Below are positions 29,436 to 39,894 of a stretch of 64,000 nt of DNA, one piece after another; position 1 is the first letter of the stretch, and every line of letters starts with the position of its first letter. The position numbers and the translations under genes are program-made. The stretch covers positions 1-64,000 of the forward strand of contig NZ_FWWT01000019.1 of assembly GCF_900176035.1 (NCBI RefSeq), in the 5' to 3' direction. Source of the DNA: Desulfonispora thiosulfatigenes DSM 11270 (lineage in GTDB: Bacteria > Bacillota > Peptococcia > Peptococcales > Desulfonisporaceae). The notes beneath the pieces are model-generated. The model did no database searches and was not told the DNA's origin. It saw nothing but the letters and a program-made list of their open reading frames with translations.

Positions 29436-29474
29436 AATAGAAGCAAGTAACTTTAAAGTTACTTGCTTCTATTT
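29436..29474 (-). terminator. terminator of gdhA
   Basis: AGAAGCAAGTAACTTT pairs with AAAGTTACTTGCTTCT, followed on the minus strand by a T-rich tail (ATTTTTAT). Confidence 0.92.
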
Positions 29475-29507
29475 ATTATTTCAAATTATGTGATTTTAAA
29501 ATTAAAC

Positions 29508-30857
<1,350 letters not shown>

Positions 30858-31101
30858 CTATTGTTTAATCCTTTTATAAGGTCAAAAAGGTTAAAATATT
30901 TTATATTACATCTAATGATTAAAAATTACTTCTATTAATTGTTACGGTTTTAATTTTAGCAAAAGGATATTTTAATACAATAGAGTTAGAGAAAGTATAT
31001 TGTATACTAAGGTGTATGATTAAGTAAATTCATTGCTGTTAACATATTTTAATACATAATTTTTTTAAAAAGGCTAATAATACTATTAGGAGGTGTAATT
31101 A

Positions 31102-31272
31102 ATGCGAAAGAAAAATAATACTACTAGTATGGCGGTTACAGGCGTAGGTACTTTAGTAACAGGTGCAGGAGCATTGTTGCGGGGAAGAGTAGGAGCTGGA
31201 GTAATGGGTTTTGGTTTAGCCCACGTTGTACTGGGTGTATTAGATAATTTTCGACCTAAAAGTCGTTGGTAA
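31102..31272 (+). CDS. small glycine-rich hydrophobic protein, 56 residues
   Basis: A short gene with strong signals: AGGAGGTG at 31089, ATG 31102 and TAA 31270, followed by a strong terminator. The product is MRKKNNTTSMAVTGVGTLVT followed by glycine/alanine/valine-rich sequence and ends RPKSRW. The glycine-spaced hydrophobic stretch could be a membrane hairpin. I do not recognise the family and no operon partner exists. The 256 bases upstream (30846-31101) contain only AT-rich promoter-like DNA. Confidence 0.75.
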   Translation: MRKKNNTTSMAVTGVGTLVTGAGALLRGRVGAGVMGFGLAHVVLGVLDNFRPKSRW

Positions 31273-31298
31273 TTTTGCATTAAGAACCCTTTTAACGC

Positions 31299-31327
31299 CG
31301 TCCTTAGGGACGGTTTTTTATTTTATA
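31299..31327 (+). terminator. terminator of the 56-residue gene
   Basis: CCGTCC pairs with GGACGG around TTAGG, followed by six T. Confidence 0.92.
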
Positions 31328-31564
31328 GTTAAATAAGTATAATTTATTTGTTATACATTTAACAAAACATTAAGTGAATTGTTATCAATATAATGAGAAA
31401 TATATATATTTAATAAATAAAAGAAATAAGATAACAGTATTTTACAAAGTGTTCGTTACTTAATAGAATAGTATTAAAGATTCAGACAATTAGAGGGAAA
31501 GAGATTATAAACTAATTTTAAGGTGTTAAAGTTGATTTAAATGTTAAAGATGGGGGTTGATATT

Positions 31565-32569
31565 ATGGATACTAAAAAAATAATACCGGGTTTATTATTT
31601 ACAACTGCATTAGCTTGGGTTTCAATAAAAATCCAAAACTTAGAAGTATTACAAAATATGCACTTAAGCTCATTAATTGTAGCGATAGTGTTAGGTATGT
31701 TAATCAAGAATATATTGCCAGTTCCTGAAACTTTTTCTGCAGGGATTACTTTTTCAGTAAAGCGTGTTTTAAGATTAGCAATTATATTATTAGGTTTTAA
31801 ATTAAGTTTTGCAGAGGTAACACAAATTGGTGGTAGAGGATTTATTTTAGTATTTTTTGTTACTATCATTACCATTTTATTTACTGTTTGGTTAGGTAAA
31901 AAAATGGGTTTAGATGATAAATTAGCTTTACTAATTGGAGCAGGATCTTCAATATGTGGAGCATCAGCAATTGCAGCCGTAGCCCCAGTCGTTGATGCTG
32001 ATGAAAGAGATACTACTTTTGCAATTGCAACTGTAACCATTTTTGGAACCATAGCAATGTTTGCTTTCCCTTTTATGTATAAAGTATTTCATTTACCAAA
32101 TCTGCTATACGCAGTTTGGGCAGGATCATCTATTCATGAAGTTGCTCAAGTGGTAGCTGCAGGGTTTGCTGCAGGAGATGAAGCAGGACAGTTTGCAACT
32201 TTAATAAAATTAACGAGAGTATTATTAATCATACCGATAGCAATCTTTTTAGGAGTTAAAGAAGCTAAGAAAAAACAAAATGGAAAAACAATTAGCATGA
32301 AGCAAATAACTATACCTTGGTTTGTATTTGGGTTTTTAGCAGTAGTAATAATTAATTCAATTAACATAGTACCTCAAAACTTAACAGGTCAATTTCTTGC
32401 TATCGATGCATTTTTATTAACAATTGCAATGGGTGGTATGGGGCTGTCAACAGATCTAGAAAAAATGAAAAAGGTAGGAATGAAACCTTTTTACCTAGGA
32501 CTTACTACTTCAGTGTTTATCGCAGTTTTAGGATTTGCAGCATCTAAACTATTATTTACTGGATTTTAA
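31565..32569 (+). CDS. YeiH/UPF0324-family membrane protein, copy 1
   Basis: About 334 residues with ~9 hydrophobic segments. GAGSSICGASAIAAVAPV is the family signature of YeiH (putative sulfate exporter family, transport role not settled). I choose ATG 31565, eight bases behind GGGGG; the ATG at 31541 is too far from its nearest ribosome-like sequence. A second paralogue lies at 33363, so this organism carries two in a row with a small gene between. The ~290 bases before the start contain no gene I can see. Confidence 0.85.
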   Translation: MDTKKIIPGLLFTTALAWVSIKIQNLEVLQNMHLSSLIVAIVLGMLIKNILPVPETFSAGITFSVKRVLRLAIILLGFKLSFAEVTQIGGRGFILVFFVTIITILFTVWLGKKMGLDDKLALLIGAGSSICGASAIAAVAPVVDADERDTTFAIATVTIFGTIAMFAFPFMYKVFHLPNLLYAVWAGSSIHEVAQVVAAGFAAGDEAGQFATLIKLTRVLLIIPIAIFLGVKEAKKKQNGKTISMKQITIPWFVFGFLAVVIINSINIVPQNLTGQFLAIDAFLLTIAMGGMGLSTDLEKMKKVGMKPFYLGLTTSVFIAVLGFAASKLLFTGF

Positions 32570-32607
32570 AATGAAATAAATAAATTATTATTCACTGAAA
32601 TGAAGTT

Positions 32608-32650
32608 TATGCCTCCTAGCTAAAAATTTTAATTAGTTAGGAGGTATCTT
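32608..32650 (+). terminator. hairpin behind YeiH copy 1
   Basis: GCCTCCTAGCTAA pairs with TTAGTTAGGAGGTA around AAAATTTTAA, with a weak tail (TCTTTATG). Confidence 0.6.
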
Positions 32651-32776
32651 TATGAGCTTATAAGCATAAGATATTTTTATAATAATGATAATTAGGTTAT
32701 AATAGATTCGATAGTTACATTATTAACAAGGATAAAATTTAAAAGATTGAAAATACTATCTATGGAGGTAAGGTAA

Positions 32777-33175
32777 ATGAAACGAATATTTTGTATTTTA
32801 CTTTGGTTTATAACTTTAGTTGTAATCGCATTTTCTCTATTTAATACTCTTTCTTTCCAATACTTCTGGGCGGTAATTATATTTTTAAGTATTTATTTTG
32901 GTTTAAATACATCTCAAGAAATTAAGATATCAGATGAAATGAGCCATCAAATAATTACATGGGTAAATAAATATAAACAGTATTCGTATTGTGAACGCCA
33001 ATGGTTTTTAGAAAAAGTAGTTAATAGGTCTGTAGCCAGTAATAAATCACAAGAAGCTATTAAATTTTTAAATTATATCCTAAAAGCAGAACCTGATAAT
33101 GATTTAGCTAAAAACTTAATGGTATCAATCTGGGGAATGGAAGTTTTAAATACTTATACTCAAAATAAAAGGTAA
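32777..33175 (+). CDS. small membrane-anchored hypothetical protein
   Basis: A 132-residue protein with two N-terminal hydrophobic segments (about residues 4-22 and 27-44), then a soluble, helix-rich tail that could be a single TPR-like repeat (EAIKFLNYILKAEPDNDLAK). ATG 32777 follows ATGGAGGTAAG. It has its own terminator. It lies between two YeiH paralogues, but the sequence gives no direct evidence of shared function. Confidence 0.6.
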   Translation: MKRIFCILLWFITLVVIAFSLFNTLSFQYFWAVIIFLSIYFGLNTSQEIKISDEMSHQIITWVNKYKQYSYCERQWFLEKVVNRSVASNKSQEAIKFLNYILKAEPDNDLAKNLMVSIWGMEVLNTYTQNKR

Positions 33176-33201
33176 TGACAAAATGTCATTGCCTTTTTTT
33201 G
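33169..33201 (+). terminator. terminator of the 32777 gene
   Basis: GGTAATGACA pairs with TGTCATTGCC around AAA, followed by seven T. The stem overlaps the stop codon. Confidence 0.9.
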
Positions 33202-33362
33202 TCTATAAGCAAAAGGTAAGATATTTCACAAGGTGATTAGTAAATTTTATACCTAATACTTTTTAAAGATGATGTTTGAAATAAAAATAATAGATTTTAC
33301 AGGTGAAGCTTAAATGTTTAGAATATTATTAATAGTTAGATAAATAATAAGGAGGAAATCAA

Positions 33363-34391
33363 ATGAGCGTTAAAAGCAATATTTTACCTGGTCTTGTGTT
33401 AGCAGGTGTAATTGCCGGAGTATCTCAGTACCTGGAAGAATTGATTGTTATAGGAGGACAGCATCCGATAAGTGGAGTAATTCTTGCAATTTTGATAGGT
33501 ATTCTTATTAAAAATACAGTCAAAGTTGGCGATTCATTTCAACCAGGAATTCGTTTTGCATTACAAAAAGTTTTAAAAGGTGCTATTATTTTGTTAGGAT
33601 TAAGTTTAAGTTTTACAGCTGTTCTAAAAACAGGTGCTGATGCATTAATAATTATTTTAATCTGTGTAACTGCTGCTATTTCTTTAACCTTTTTTATTGG
33701 TAAGAAAATGGGATTACCAGATAAGTTAGCAGCCTTAATTGGTATTGGTTGTGCAATTTGTGGATCAACTGCTATCTGTGCAGCAGCTCCTGCAATTGAA
33801 GCTGAAGATGAAGATGTAACATTTTCGGTTGCAACGATTACTCTTTTTGGTGTAGTAGCAATCTTCCTTTATCCAATAATCGGTAAAATGTTATTATTAA
33901 CAGACATGCAATTTGGTACTTGGTCAGGTATTGCTGTACATGAAACGGCTCAAGTTATTGCAGCTGGATTTGCTTATAGCGATGAAGCAGGTAAAATTGC
34001 GACTGTTGTAAAATTAACTCGTACAGTTTTATTAGCACCACTAGTATTAATATTTGGTATTATTTATGCAAGACAAAAGCAAGGTTCAACTACTCAAAAG
34101 GTAAATTATTTAAGAATATTCCCTTGGTTTGTTTTAGGTTTCATTGCATTAGCTATTTTCCGTACTTATGGTGATACAATTTGGATGGATAGCGCTCAAT
34201 GGACTGCATTCTTAGCTCAAGGTAAAACTATTGCAAAATTCTTAATTGTAGTAGCTATGGCTGGTGTTGGACTATTAACAAACTTTGAAGACATGAAAAG
34301 AGTAGGTATTAAACCGTTTATAGTTGGCTTAATTGCTTCAGTAATAATGGCAGTATTTAGTATTATTTTGGTTTATGCTTTAGGTATATAG
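33363..34391 (+). CDS. YeiH/UPF0324-family membrane protein, copy 2
   Basis: A 342-residue paralogue of the 31565 gene with the same layout and the matching signature GCAICGSTAICAAAPAIEAE near residue 140. Shared segments include KVLKGAIILLGLSLSF and AVHETAQVIAAGFA. ATG 33363 follows AAGGAGGAA. The copies are clearly diverged, so they are old paralogues rather than a recent duplication. The substrate is unknown; sulfite/sulfonate export is suggested for the family. Confidence 0.85.
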   Translation: MSVKSNILPGLVLAGVIAGVSQYLEELIVIGGQHPISGVILAILIGILIKNTVKVGDSFQPGIRFALQKVLKGAIILLGLSLSFTAVLKTGADALIIILICVTAAISLTFFIGKKMGLPDKLAALIGIGCAICGSTAICAAAPAIEAEDEDVTFSVATITLFGVVAIFLYPIIGKMLLLTDMQFGTWSGIAVHETAQVIAAGFAYSDEAGKIATVVKLTRTVLLAPLVLIFGIIYARQKQGSTTQKVNYLRIFPWFVLGFIALAIFRTYGDTIWMDSAQWTAFLAQGKTIAKFLIVVAMAGVGLLTNFEDMKRVGIKPFIVGLIASVIMAVFSIILVYALGI

Positions 34392-34405
34392 ATATTAGAA
34401 TAATA

Positions 34406-34440
34406 TGATTAAAAAAGTGCTATTAATAGCACTTTTTTAA
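34406..34440 (+). terminator. terminator of YeiH copy 2
   Basis: AAAAAAGTGCTATT pairs with AATAGCACTTTTTT. The symmetry also allows it to work on the other strand. Confidence 0.9.
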
Positions 34441-34459
34441 TGTAAAAAAATAATACTTT

Positions 34460-34488
34460 TTGACAAATACAATGATTTTATGTAATAT
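34460..34488 (+). promoter_or_regulatory. promoter of the glycine-riboswitch/liv operon
   Basis: TTGACA (34460-34465) and TAATAT (34483-34488) with a 17-base spacer, ~45 bases ahead of the riboswitch. Confidence 0.8.
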
Positions 34489-34539
34489 TTAAACATTGCT
34501 ATATTTGTAATATTAAAACTTAATACTCGTGGGATGAAG

Positions 34540-34790
34540 GTTACAGGAGAAGAACTTAGTTCTGCCGAAGGGTTATGATTTTAAATAATCGAAGATCTCA
34601 GGCTTCCTAACATGGAAAAGTACTGTAACTGGACCAGCCTCTGGAGAGACCTATTAAATTAGGCGCCGAAGGAGCAAATCTATTTTGTAAACCTTTTATT
34701 TTCTTAGTTGAGTAAAGATAATCAATAAGAGAAGAAAAATGGTTATAATTAGATAAACTCTCAGGCAAAAGGACAGGGGATGTGAGAATA
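34540..34790 (+). promoter_or_regulatory. tandem glycine riboswitch
   Basis: Aptamer 1 (34540-34629) is closed by GTTACAG/CTGTAAC and holds TCTGCCGAAGG and ATCTCAGGC with a short inserted hairpin. Aptamer 2 (about 34636-34790) has the classic GGAGAGACC, GCGCCGAAGGAGCAA and CTCTCAGGCAAAAGGACAGG. The two are joined by a short linker, as in glycine-binding tandem riboswitches. A terminator lies ~90 bases downstream at 34874. These switches usually turn on glycine cleavage genes; here the target is a Liv-type ABC importer. Confidence 0.95.
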
Positions 34791-34873
34791 ATAAGATATA
34801 TAAGTTAATATTATATCTTATTTGTGATATATTTTTTTTGAAATATATCTTCGCACTCCTGAGAATTTATCCA

Positions 34874-34907
34874 AAGAGGCTAAGTAGATACTTAGTCTTT
34901 TTTTATT
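34874..34907 (+). terminator. terminator of the glycine riboswitch expression platform
   Basis: GGCTAAGT pairs with ACTTAGTC around AGAT, followed by seven T. The region between the aptamer and this hairpin (34791-34870) holds further AT-rich inverted repeats that could form an alternative structure. Whether glycine turns the operon on or off cannot be read safely by eye. Confidence 0.85.
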
Positions 34908-34972
34908 GGTAAAAAAGGTTGAGGCAGCTTAAATTTAAGTTTTAAAAAACTAAATAATTTGGAGGAATTTTA

Positions 34973-36151
34973 ATGAAAAAGTATTTAGCACTAATTTTAA
35001 TTATTTGTTTATTTGTACCACTAGGATTAACTGGTTGTGGGTCAAATGGTCAATCATCAGATCTTAAAAAAGTAAAAATAGCTTATGTAGGACCAATTAC
35101 TGGACCAAATGCTGCAATTGGACTTGGAATGAGAAATTCAGCGGAACTAGCAGTTAAGCAAGCGAATGCAAAGAAAGATCTACCTTTTGAACTTGAATTA
35201 GTTGTTTTAGACGATCAAAGTGATCCAGCTGTTGCTGTAAATGCAGTTAATATGGCAGCAAGTGATCCAGAAATTTTAGCTACTGTAGCCCATTTTAATA
35301 GTGGATGTGCTCTTGCTACAAAGGATGTATTTAATAAATATGGTCTATCAGCTGTAATTTTATCTGCGATCAATGATAAAATTACTGAGGATGGTTATGC
35401 TGAAATTACGCGTGTTATAGCTGCTTCTAAATTACAAAATACTTTTGCAGGTGATGTAGCAGTAAAAGATTTTGGAGTAAAGAAAATTGCTGTAATTCAT
35501 GACCAAACAGATTATGGTAAAACTAATGCAGAGCAATTTATTGCAAAGGCAAAAGAAAATGGTGCTGAAATGCTGTGTTTTGAAGGAATTGCAGTAGGAC
35601 AACAAGATTTTTCATCATTACTTACAAAAATTAAATCCTTAAATCCAGAAATGATCTTTTTTGGAGGATTAGCTACAGAAGCAGCTTTAATTAAAAGACA
35701 AATGAATGAAAGTGATATTCCAGCTATCTTAATGAGTGACTCTGGTATTCACACGGATACTTTTATAGATATAGCGAAAGACTTAGGAGAAGGTACTTTA
35801 TGTAGTGGATTAATTAGTCCTATTGAAGATTTACCAAAAGGCCAAGATTTTATCAAAGCTTATGAAGAAGCTAAATATAAAGATTATTATGAAGCATTTG
35901 GACCTTTTGCTTACGATGCTACTAATATCGTTATAAAGGCTTTACAAGATGCTGAGAAACTCGATAGAGAAAGTATAACGAAGGCTATCAAGTCAACTAA
36001 AGATTATGAGGGTGTTCTTGGGACAACTACATTTGATGAAAGTGGACAAACAAAATTAAATACAGTTATTACTTATGTAGTTAAGGACGGAAAATGGGTT
36101 CCTTTCAAAGACTCTGGTTTAACTATAACTGAAGGTCAATATAAAAAATAA
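34973..36151 (+). CDS. Liv-type ABC importer, substrate-binding lipoprotein
   Basis: A 392-residue periplasmic-binding-protein type I family member. The signal peptide ends in lipobox LTGC (Cys near residue 22). The mature part has KVKIAYVGPITGPNAAIG, typical of LivJ/LivK-like proteins that bind branched-chain or other amino acids or amides. ATG 34973 follows TTGGAGGA. First gene of the operon, controlled by a glycine riboswitch. A hairpin behind it (36168) would keep it more abundant than the permeases. The glycine control suggests that its ligand is glycine or a glycine-containing compound, which is inference. Confidence 0.9.
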   Translation: MKKYLALILIICLFVPLGLTGCGSNGQSSDLKKVKIAYVGPITGPNAAIGLGMRNSAELAVKQANAKKDLPFELELVVLDDQSDPAVAVNAVNMAASDPEILATVAHFNSGCALATKDVFNKYGLSAVILSAINDKITEDGYAEITRVIAASKLQNTFAGDVAVKDFGVKKIAVIHDQTDYGKTNAEQFIAKAKENGAEMLCFEGIAVGQQDFSSLLTKIKSLNPEMIFFGGLATEAALIKRQMNESDIPAILMSDSGIHTDTFIDIAKDLGEGTLCSGLISPIEDLPKGQDFIKAYEEAKYKDYYEAFGPFAYDATNIVIKALQDAEKLDRESITKAIKSTKDYEGVLGTTTFDESGQTKLNTVITYVVKDGKWVPFKDSGLTITEGQYKK

Positions 36152-36167
36152 TTAAATATTAGTTTTA

Positions 36168-36209
36168 TGAATTGTAGACTTGTTATTAAAGTCTACAATT
36201 CATTTTTTA
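36168..36209 (+). terminator. attenuating hairpin between binding protein and permeases
   Basis: TGAATTGTAGACT pairs with AGTCTACAATTCA around TGTTATTAA, followed by six T. It probably causes partial termination inside the operon. Confidence 0.85.
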
Positions 36210-36225
36210 GAAGGGAGCAAATTAT

Positions 36226-37155
36226 ATGGTTGATACGGCTGTAATTATTCAGCAGATATTAAATGCCTTAAGTTTAGGAGCAATGTATGTATTAGTAGCT
36301 GTGGGCTTTACATTGTTTTTTGGAGTTATAGATATTATCAACTTTTCTCATGGTGAAATTTTTATGTTGGGAGCATTTATTGCTTTAACAACGATAGGAT
36401 TTTTTGCGGGAACTGGTTTTTTAACACAGCACTATATTTTAGTTTTTATTATTGTTTTATTAGTAACTGTTATTTTAAGTGGTCTAGTAGGTAGCGTAAT
36501 AGAACGAACAATTATTAAACCGATGCGTGGAGCATCTGATTTAATGCTGCTATTATTAACCTTAGGTGTTTCTATTATTATTCGTGAAGGTGTAATGATT
36601 TTTTACCCTAATGGGGCTAATCCACAATCATTTCCTGACCTATTTCCGAATGAAAGCTTAACAATTTTTAATGTTGTTATTAAATATGAGCAGATATTTA
36701 TCATTGCTTTATCTTTGTTTTTAGTGATTTTGTTGCATTTATTTGTAACAAAAACAAGATATGGACGATATATGTTAGCAACCTCACAAGATAAAGAGGC
36801 AGCTATGATGATGGGTATTAGTATTGATAGAATTATAATTTTAACCTTTTTTATTGGTTCGGCACTTGGAGCAATTGCAGGTCTTATGAACGGTATTTAT
36901 TATAATATTATAAAATTTAATATGGGCTTCTTAATAGGCATAAAAGGATTTTCAGCAGCGGTAGTTGGTGGCCTTGGTAATATTTATGGAGCTATTGTAG
37001 GTGGATTTTTATTAGGATTTTTAGAAATGTTTGCGGCAGCCTTTATTCCTGGGGGCTCAAGGTATCAAGACGTAATTGGATTTGTAATTGTAATATTATT
37101 TCTTGTTTTTAAACCATCGGGTATTTTTGGTGAAAAGGTGTATGAAAAAGTATAA
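36226..37155 (+). CDS. livH: Liv-type ABC importer permease LivH
   Basis: A 309-residue membrane protein with about eight hydrophobic segments. NALSLGAMYVLVAVGFTLFFG and IINFSHGEIFMLGA near residue 43 are the hallmark LivH segments, and the cytoplasmic loop MLATSQDKEAAMMMGI couples to the ATPase. ATG 36226 follows AGAAGGGAGC. Second gene of the riboswitch operon; livM is 12 bases downstream. Confidence 0.93.
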   Translation: MVDTAVIIQQILNALSLGAMYVLVAVGFTLFFGVIDIINFSHGEIFMLGAFIALTTIGFFAGTGFLTQHYILVFIIVLLVTVILSGLVGSVIERTIIKPMRGASDLMLLLLTLGVSIIIREGVMIFYPNGANPQSFPDLFPNESLTIFNVVIKYEQIFIIALSLFLVILLHLFVTKTRYGRYMLATSQDKEAAMMMGISIDRIIILTFFIGSALGAIAGLMNGIYYNIIKFNMGFLIGIKGFSAAVVGGLGNIYGAIVGGFLLGFLEMFAAAFIPGGSRYQDVIGFVIVILFLVFKPSGIFGEKVYEKV

Positions 37156-37167
37156 GGAGGTGTTTGT

Positions 37168-38379
37168 ATGAATATAAAAATGAAACATATTATTAGCATT
37201 ACGTTAATGGAGATAGTTGCTTATGTATTATTGCTAAGCATTATAGTAGTTGAAGATTATTTAATATCTGCATTTTTAGTTTTAGCGACAACGATAGGTT
37301 TTAGTATGTTTAAAAAGAAACAGGCTAATTCATATGAGAAGATAAAGAATTTATTCGAGGATAATAAAATTTTCTCATATATAGTTTTATTTATTTTAGT
37401 ATGTACCTTTCCAATCTTACAAGCACATAATCCATATTGGATTCAAGTAGCGATAATGGTTTGTTTATATATTATGATGTCTTTAGGTCTAAATGTTATG
37501 GTGGGAAACACTGGACTTACTTGCTTAGGTTATGCTGCCTTTTATGCAATTGGAGCTTATACATATGGAATTTTAGCAAGTAGATTTGGCTTATCTTTTT
37601 GGCTTTGTATACCGATTTCAGCTTTATTTGTAATGGCTTTTGGATTTTTACTGGGTTTACCGGCTCTAAGAGTTAAAGGTCATTACCTTGCTTTGGTAAC
37701 TATTGCTTTTGGGCTTGTAGTCTACCAATTAACTATCAATTTAGAAAATTTAACGGGTGGAGCTAATGGATTAATGAATATTCCTGCTCCAAGTATTGGC
37801 GGATACTCTTTTAATTCTCCTTTAAATTTAGGATTTATTAATTTGCCTTTTCATGCTAATTATTTTTATTTATCTTTAGTTTTTGTTGCAATTGCTATAT
37901 TGGTAGTAAATCGCTTATCACATTCTTTAACAGGTTTAACCTTAAATGCAATACGTGAAGACCAATTAGCCGCACAGTGTTATGGTGTGGACTTAACTAA
38001 AAACAAATTGTGGGCTTTTGCTTTTGGCGCAATCTTTGGTGGAGTTGCCGGAACCATTTATGCAGGAATGGTAGGATTTATTGCTCCAGAGAACTTTACT
38101 TATCATCATTCTATTTTAATTTTAAGTATGATTTTATTAGGTGGAATTGATTCCATTCCCGGTGTCATCTTAGGAGCAATAATTTTAACTATTGTACCGG
38201 AAAAATTTAGAGCCTTTGCAGATTATCGTATGATGTTTTATGGATTAACTATTGTCTTAATTCTCTTATTTAAAAATGACGGTTTAATCCCTGCTCGCAC
38301 ACGCAAGTTTACTTCTAAATGGAAAAGCAGGCCACAGGGGCAGAAAAATCATCTTACTATATATAAAGTAGGGAAGTGA
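37168..38379 (+). CDS. livM: Liv-type ABC importer permease LivM
   Basis: A 403-residue permease with an N-terminal extension of about 80 residues that contains two extra hydrophobic segments, common in LivM. The core includes SLGLNVMVGNTGLTCLGYAAF and LRVKGHYLALVTIAFG. The loop LNAIREDQLAAQCYGVDL is the coupling segment. The end is basic and hydrophilic. ATG 37168 follows AAGGAGGTG. Confidence 0.93.
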   Translation: MNIKMKHIISITLMEIVAYVLLLSIIVVEDYLISAFLVLATTIGFSMFKKKQANSYEKIKNLFEDNKIFSYIVLFILVCTFPILQAHNPYWIQVAIMVCLYIMMSLGLNVMVGNTGLTCLGYAAFYAIGAYTYGILASRFGLSFWLCIPISALFVMAFGFLLGLPALRVKGHYLALVTIAFGLVVYQLTINLENLTGGANGLMNIPAPSIGGYSFNSPLNLGFINLPFHANYFYLSLVFVAIAILVVNRLSHSLTGLTLNAIREDQLAAQCYGVDLTKNKLWAFAFGAIFGGVAGTIYAGMVGFIAPENFTYHHSILILSMILLGGIDSIPGVILGAIILTIVPEKFRAFADYRMMFYGLTIVLILLFKNDGLIPARTRKFTSKWKSRPQGQKNHLTIYKVGK

Positions 38380-38383
38380 AAAT

Positions 38384-39157
38384 GTGGAATTATTAAAGAC
38401 AACAAATCTAACAATGCAATTTGGAGGACTCGTTGCTGTTAATAAAGTTAGCTTTAATTTAAATAGGGCTGAAAATATTGGAATTATTGGTCCTAATGGA
38501 TCAGGTAAAACTACATTTTTTAATTTATTAACAGGAATTTACGAGCCAACTGGCGGTGATATTATATTTGAAGGTAAAAAAATTAATGGCTCTAGACCTG
38601 ATTATAATTATAATTTAGGAATTGCTAGAACATTTCAAAATGGTCGTTTATTTTGGAAATTAAATGTATTAGAAAATGTAATGATGGGGCTACATACAAA
38701 GCAAAAAAGTTTTCTGTGGGATGCTGTTTTCCGGACTAAAAAAGAAAGGCAAGAAGAAAAAGAAGCTGTTGAGAGTGCACGAGAAATTTTAGGGTTTTTT
38801 AGTAAAAAATTATTAGAACAACAAGATAAATTAGCCAGTGACCTTTCATATGCTGATCGCAGAAGACTTGAAATATGTCGGGCTTTAGTTTCTAAGCCTA
38901 AATTACTTATTTTGGATGAACCATCAGCAGGCATGGATCCTAATGAAACCCTTGAATTAGTAGAAGATATAAAAAAGATTAGAAAAATAGAAGAAGATAT
39001 ATCAATTATTGTAATTGAACATGATATGGGACTAATTGAGGGTTTAGCTGATCGGGTAATCTGCTTTAGTTCTGGGGATAAAATTGCTGAAGGAAGTTTT
39101 AACGAAGTAAGTAAAGATAAAGAAGTTATTCGTGCTTACTTAGGGGAGGACGAATAA
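38384..39157 (+). CDS. livG: Liv-type ABC importer ATPase LivG
   Basis: A 257-residue ATPase: Walker A GPNGSGKTT near residue 36, signature LSYADRRR instead of LSGGQ (normal for LivG, which usually reads LSYGxQR), and Walker B LLILDEPSAGM near residue 178. The start is GTG 38384 behind AGGGAAG; the overlapping ATG is out of frame. It abuts livF. Confidence 0.93.
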   Translation: MELLKTTNLTMQFGGLVAVNKVSFNLNRAENIGIIGPNGSGKTTFFNLLTGIYEPTGGDIIFEGKKINGSRPDYNYNLGIARTFQNGRLFWKLNVLENVMMGLHTKQKSFLWDAVFRTKKERQEEKEAVESAREILGFFSKKLLEQQDKLASDLSYADRRRLEICRALVSKPKLLILDEPSAGMDPNETLELVEDIKKIRKIEEDISIIVIEHDMGLIEGLADRVICFSSGDKIAEGSFNEVSKDKEVIRAYLGEDE

Positions 39158-39889
39158 ATGCTAGAACTAAAAAATATCACTACACACTATGGCTCAATTA
39201 GAATTTTAAGGGATGTTAATTTAAAAGTAAAAAAAGGTGAAATCACATGCCTTCTAGGAAGTAATGGAGCAGGAAAAAGTACGACGATTAAAACAATTAT
39301 CGGCCTTGTGAAACCTAGTTCAGGTGAAATATATTTTGAAAATGAACGTATAGATAGTATTAATACACCAGAAATAGTTAAGAAAGGGATAGCTACTGTA
39401 CCAGAAGGCAGGAGATTGTTTCCAAAGTTAACTGTTGAAGATAATTTATTAATAGGGGCTTGTACTTTAAAGGATCAAAAAAAGATCCAAGCTAATCTAG
39501 AAAAATCTTATAGTATCTTCCCTAGATTAAAAGAAAGAAGAAGTCAAACTGCTGGAACATTAAGTGGGGGAGAGCAACAAATGGTCGCTATGTGCAGGGC
39601 TCTCATGAGTGAACCTAAACTAATTCTAATGGATGAACCTTCTTTAGGTTTAGCTCCTATTCTTATTAAAGAAATATTTGAGACTATTGTGAAGGTCAAG
39701 AATGAACTAGGAACATCAATTTTTCTAATTGAACAAAACGCACATAAGGCTATTGAAATAGCAGACCATGTTTATGTAATTCAAAAAGGAGAAATTATCT
39801 TAGAAAGTAGTGGAGATGAAAAAATAAATAAAGAAGAAATAGAAAAGGCTTACTTGCACAAAAACACTGAAAAGTATGGAACGAGGTGA
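39158..39889 (+). CDS. livF: Liv-type ABC importer ATPase LivF
   Basis: A 243-residue ATPase with Walker A GSNGAGKST near residue 36, PEGRRLFPKLTV (the LivF marker), signature LSGGEQQM near residue 136 and Walker B LILMDEPSLGL. It starts at ATG 39158, immediately after livG, with AGGGGAGGA upstream. It completes the five-gene importer (binding protein, LivH, LivM, LivG, LivF). Confidence 0.95.
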   Translation: MLELKNITTHYGSIRILRDVNLKVKKGEITCLLGSNGAGKSTTIKTIIGLVKPSSGEIYFENERIDSINTPEIVKKGIATVPEGRRLFPKLTVEDNLLIGACTLKDQKKIQANLEKSYSIFPRLKERRSQTAGTLSGGEQQMVAMCRALMSEPKLILMDEPSLGLAPILIKEIFETIVKVKNELGTSIFLIEQNAHKAIEIADHVYVIQKGEIILESSGDEKINKEEIEKAYLHKNTEKYGTR

Positions 39890-39894
39890 TAGAT

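Noticed and set aside
31537-32052. 171-residue minus-strand frame opposite YeiH copy 1
   Set aside because: It is the antisense of a membrane protein gene, which gives long open frames by base composition; no ribosome site or known domain.
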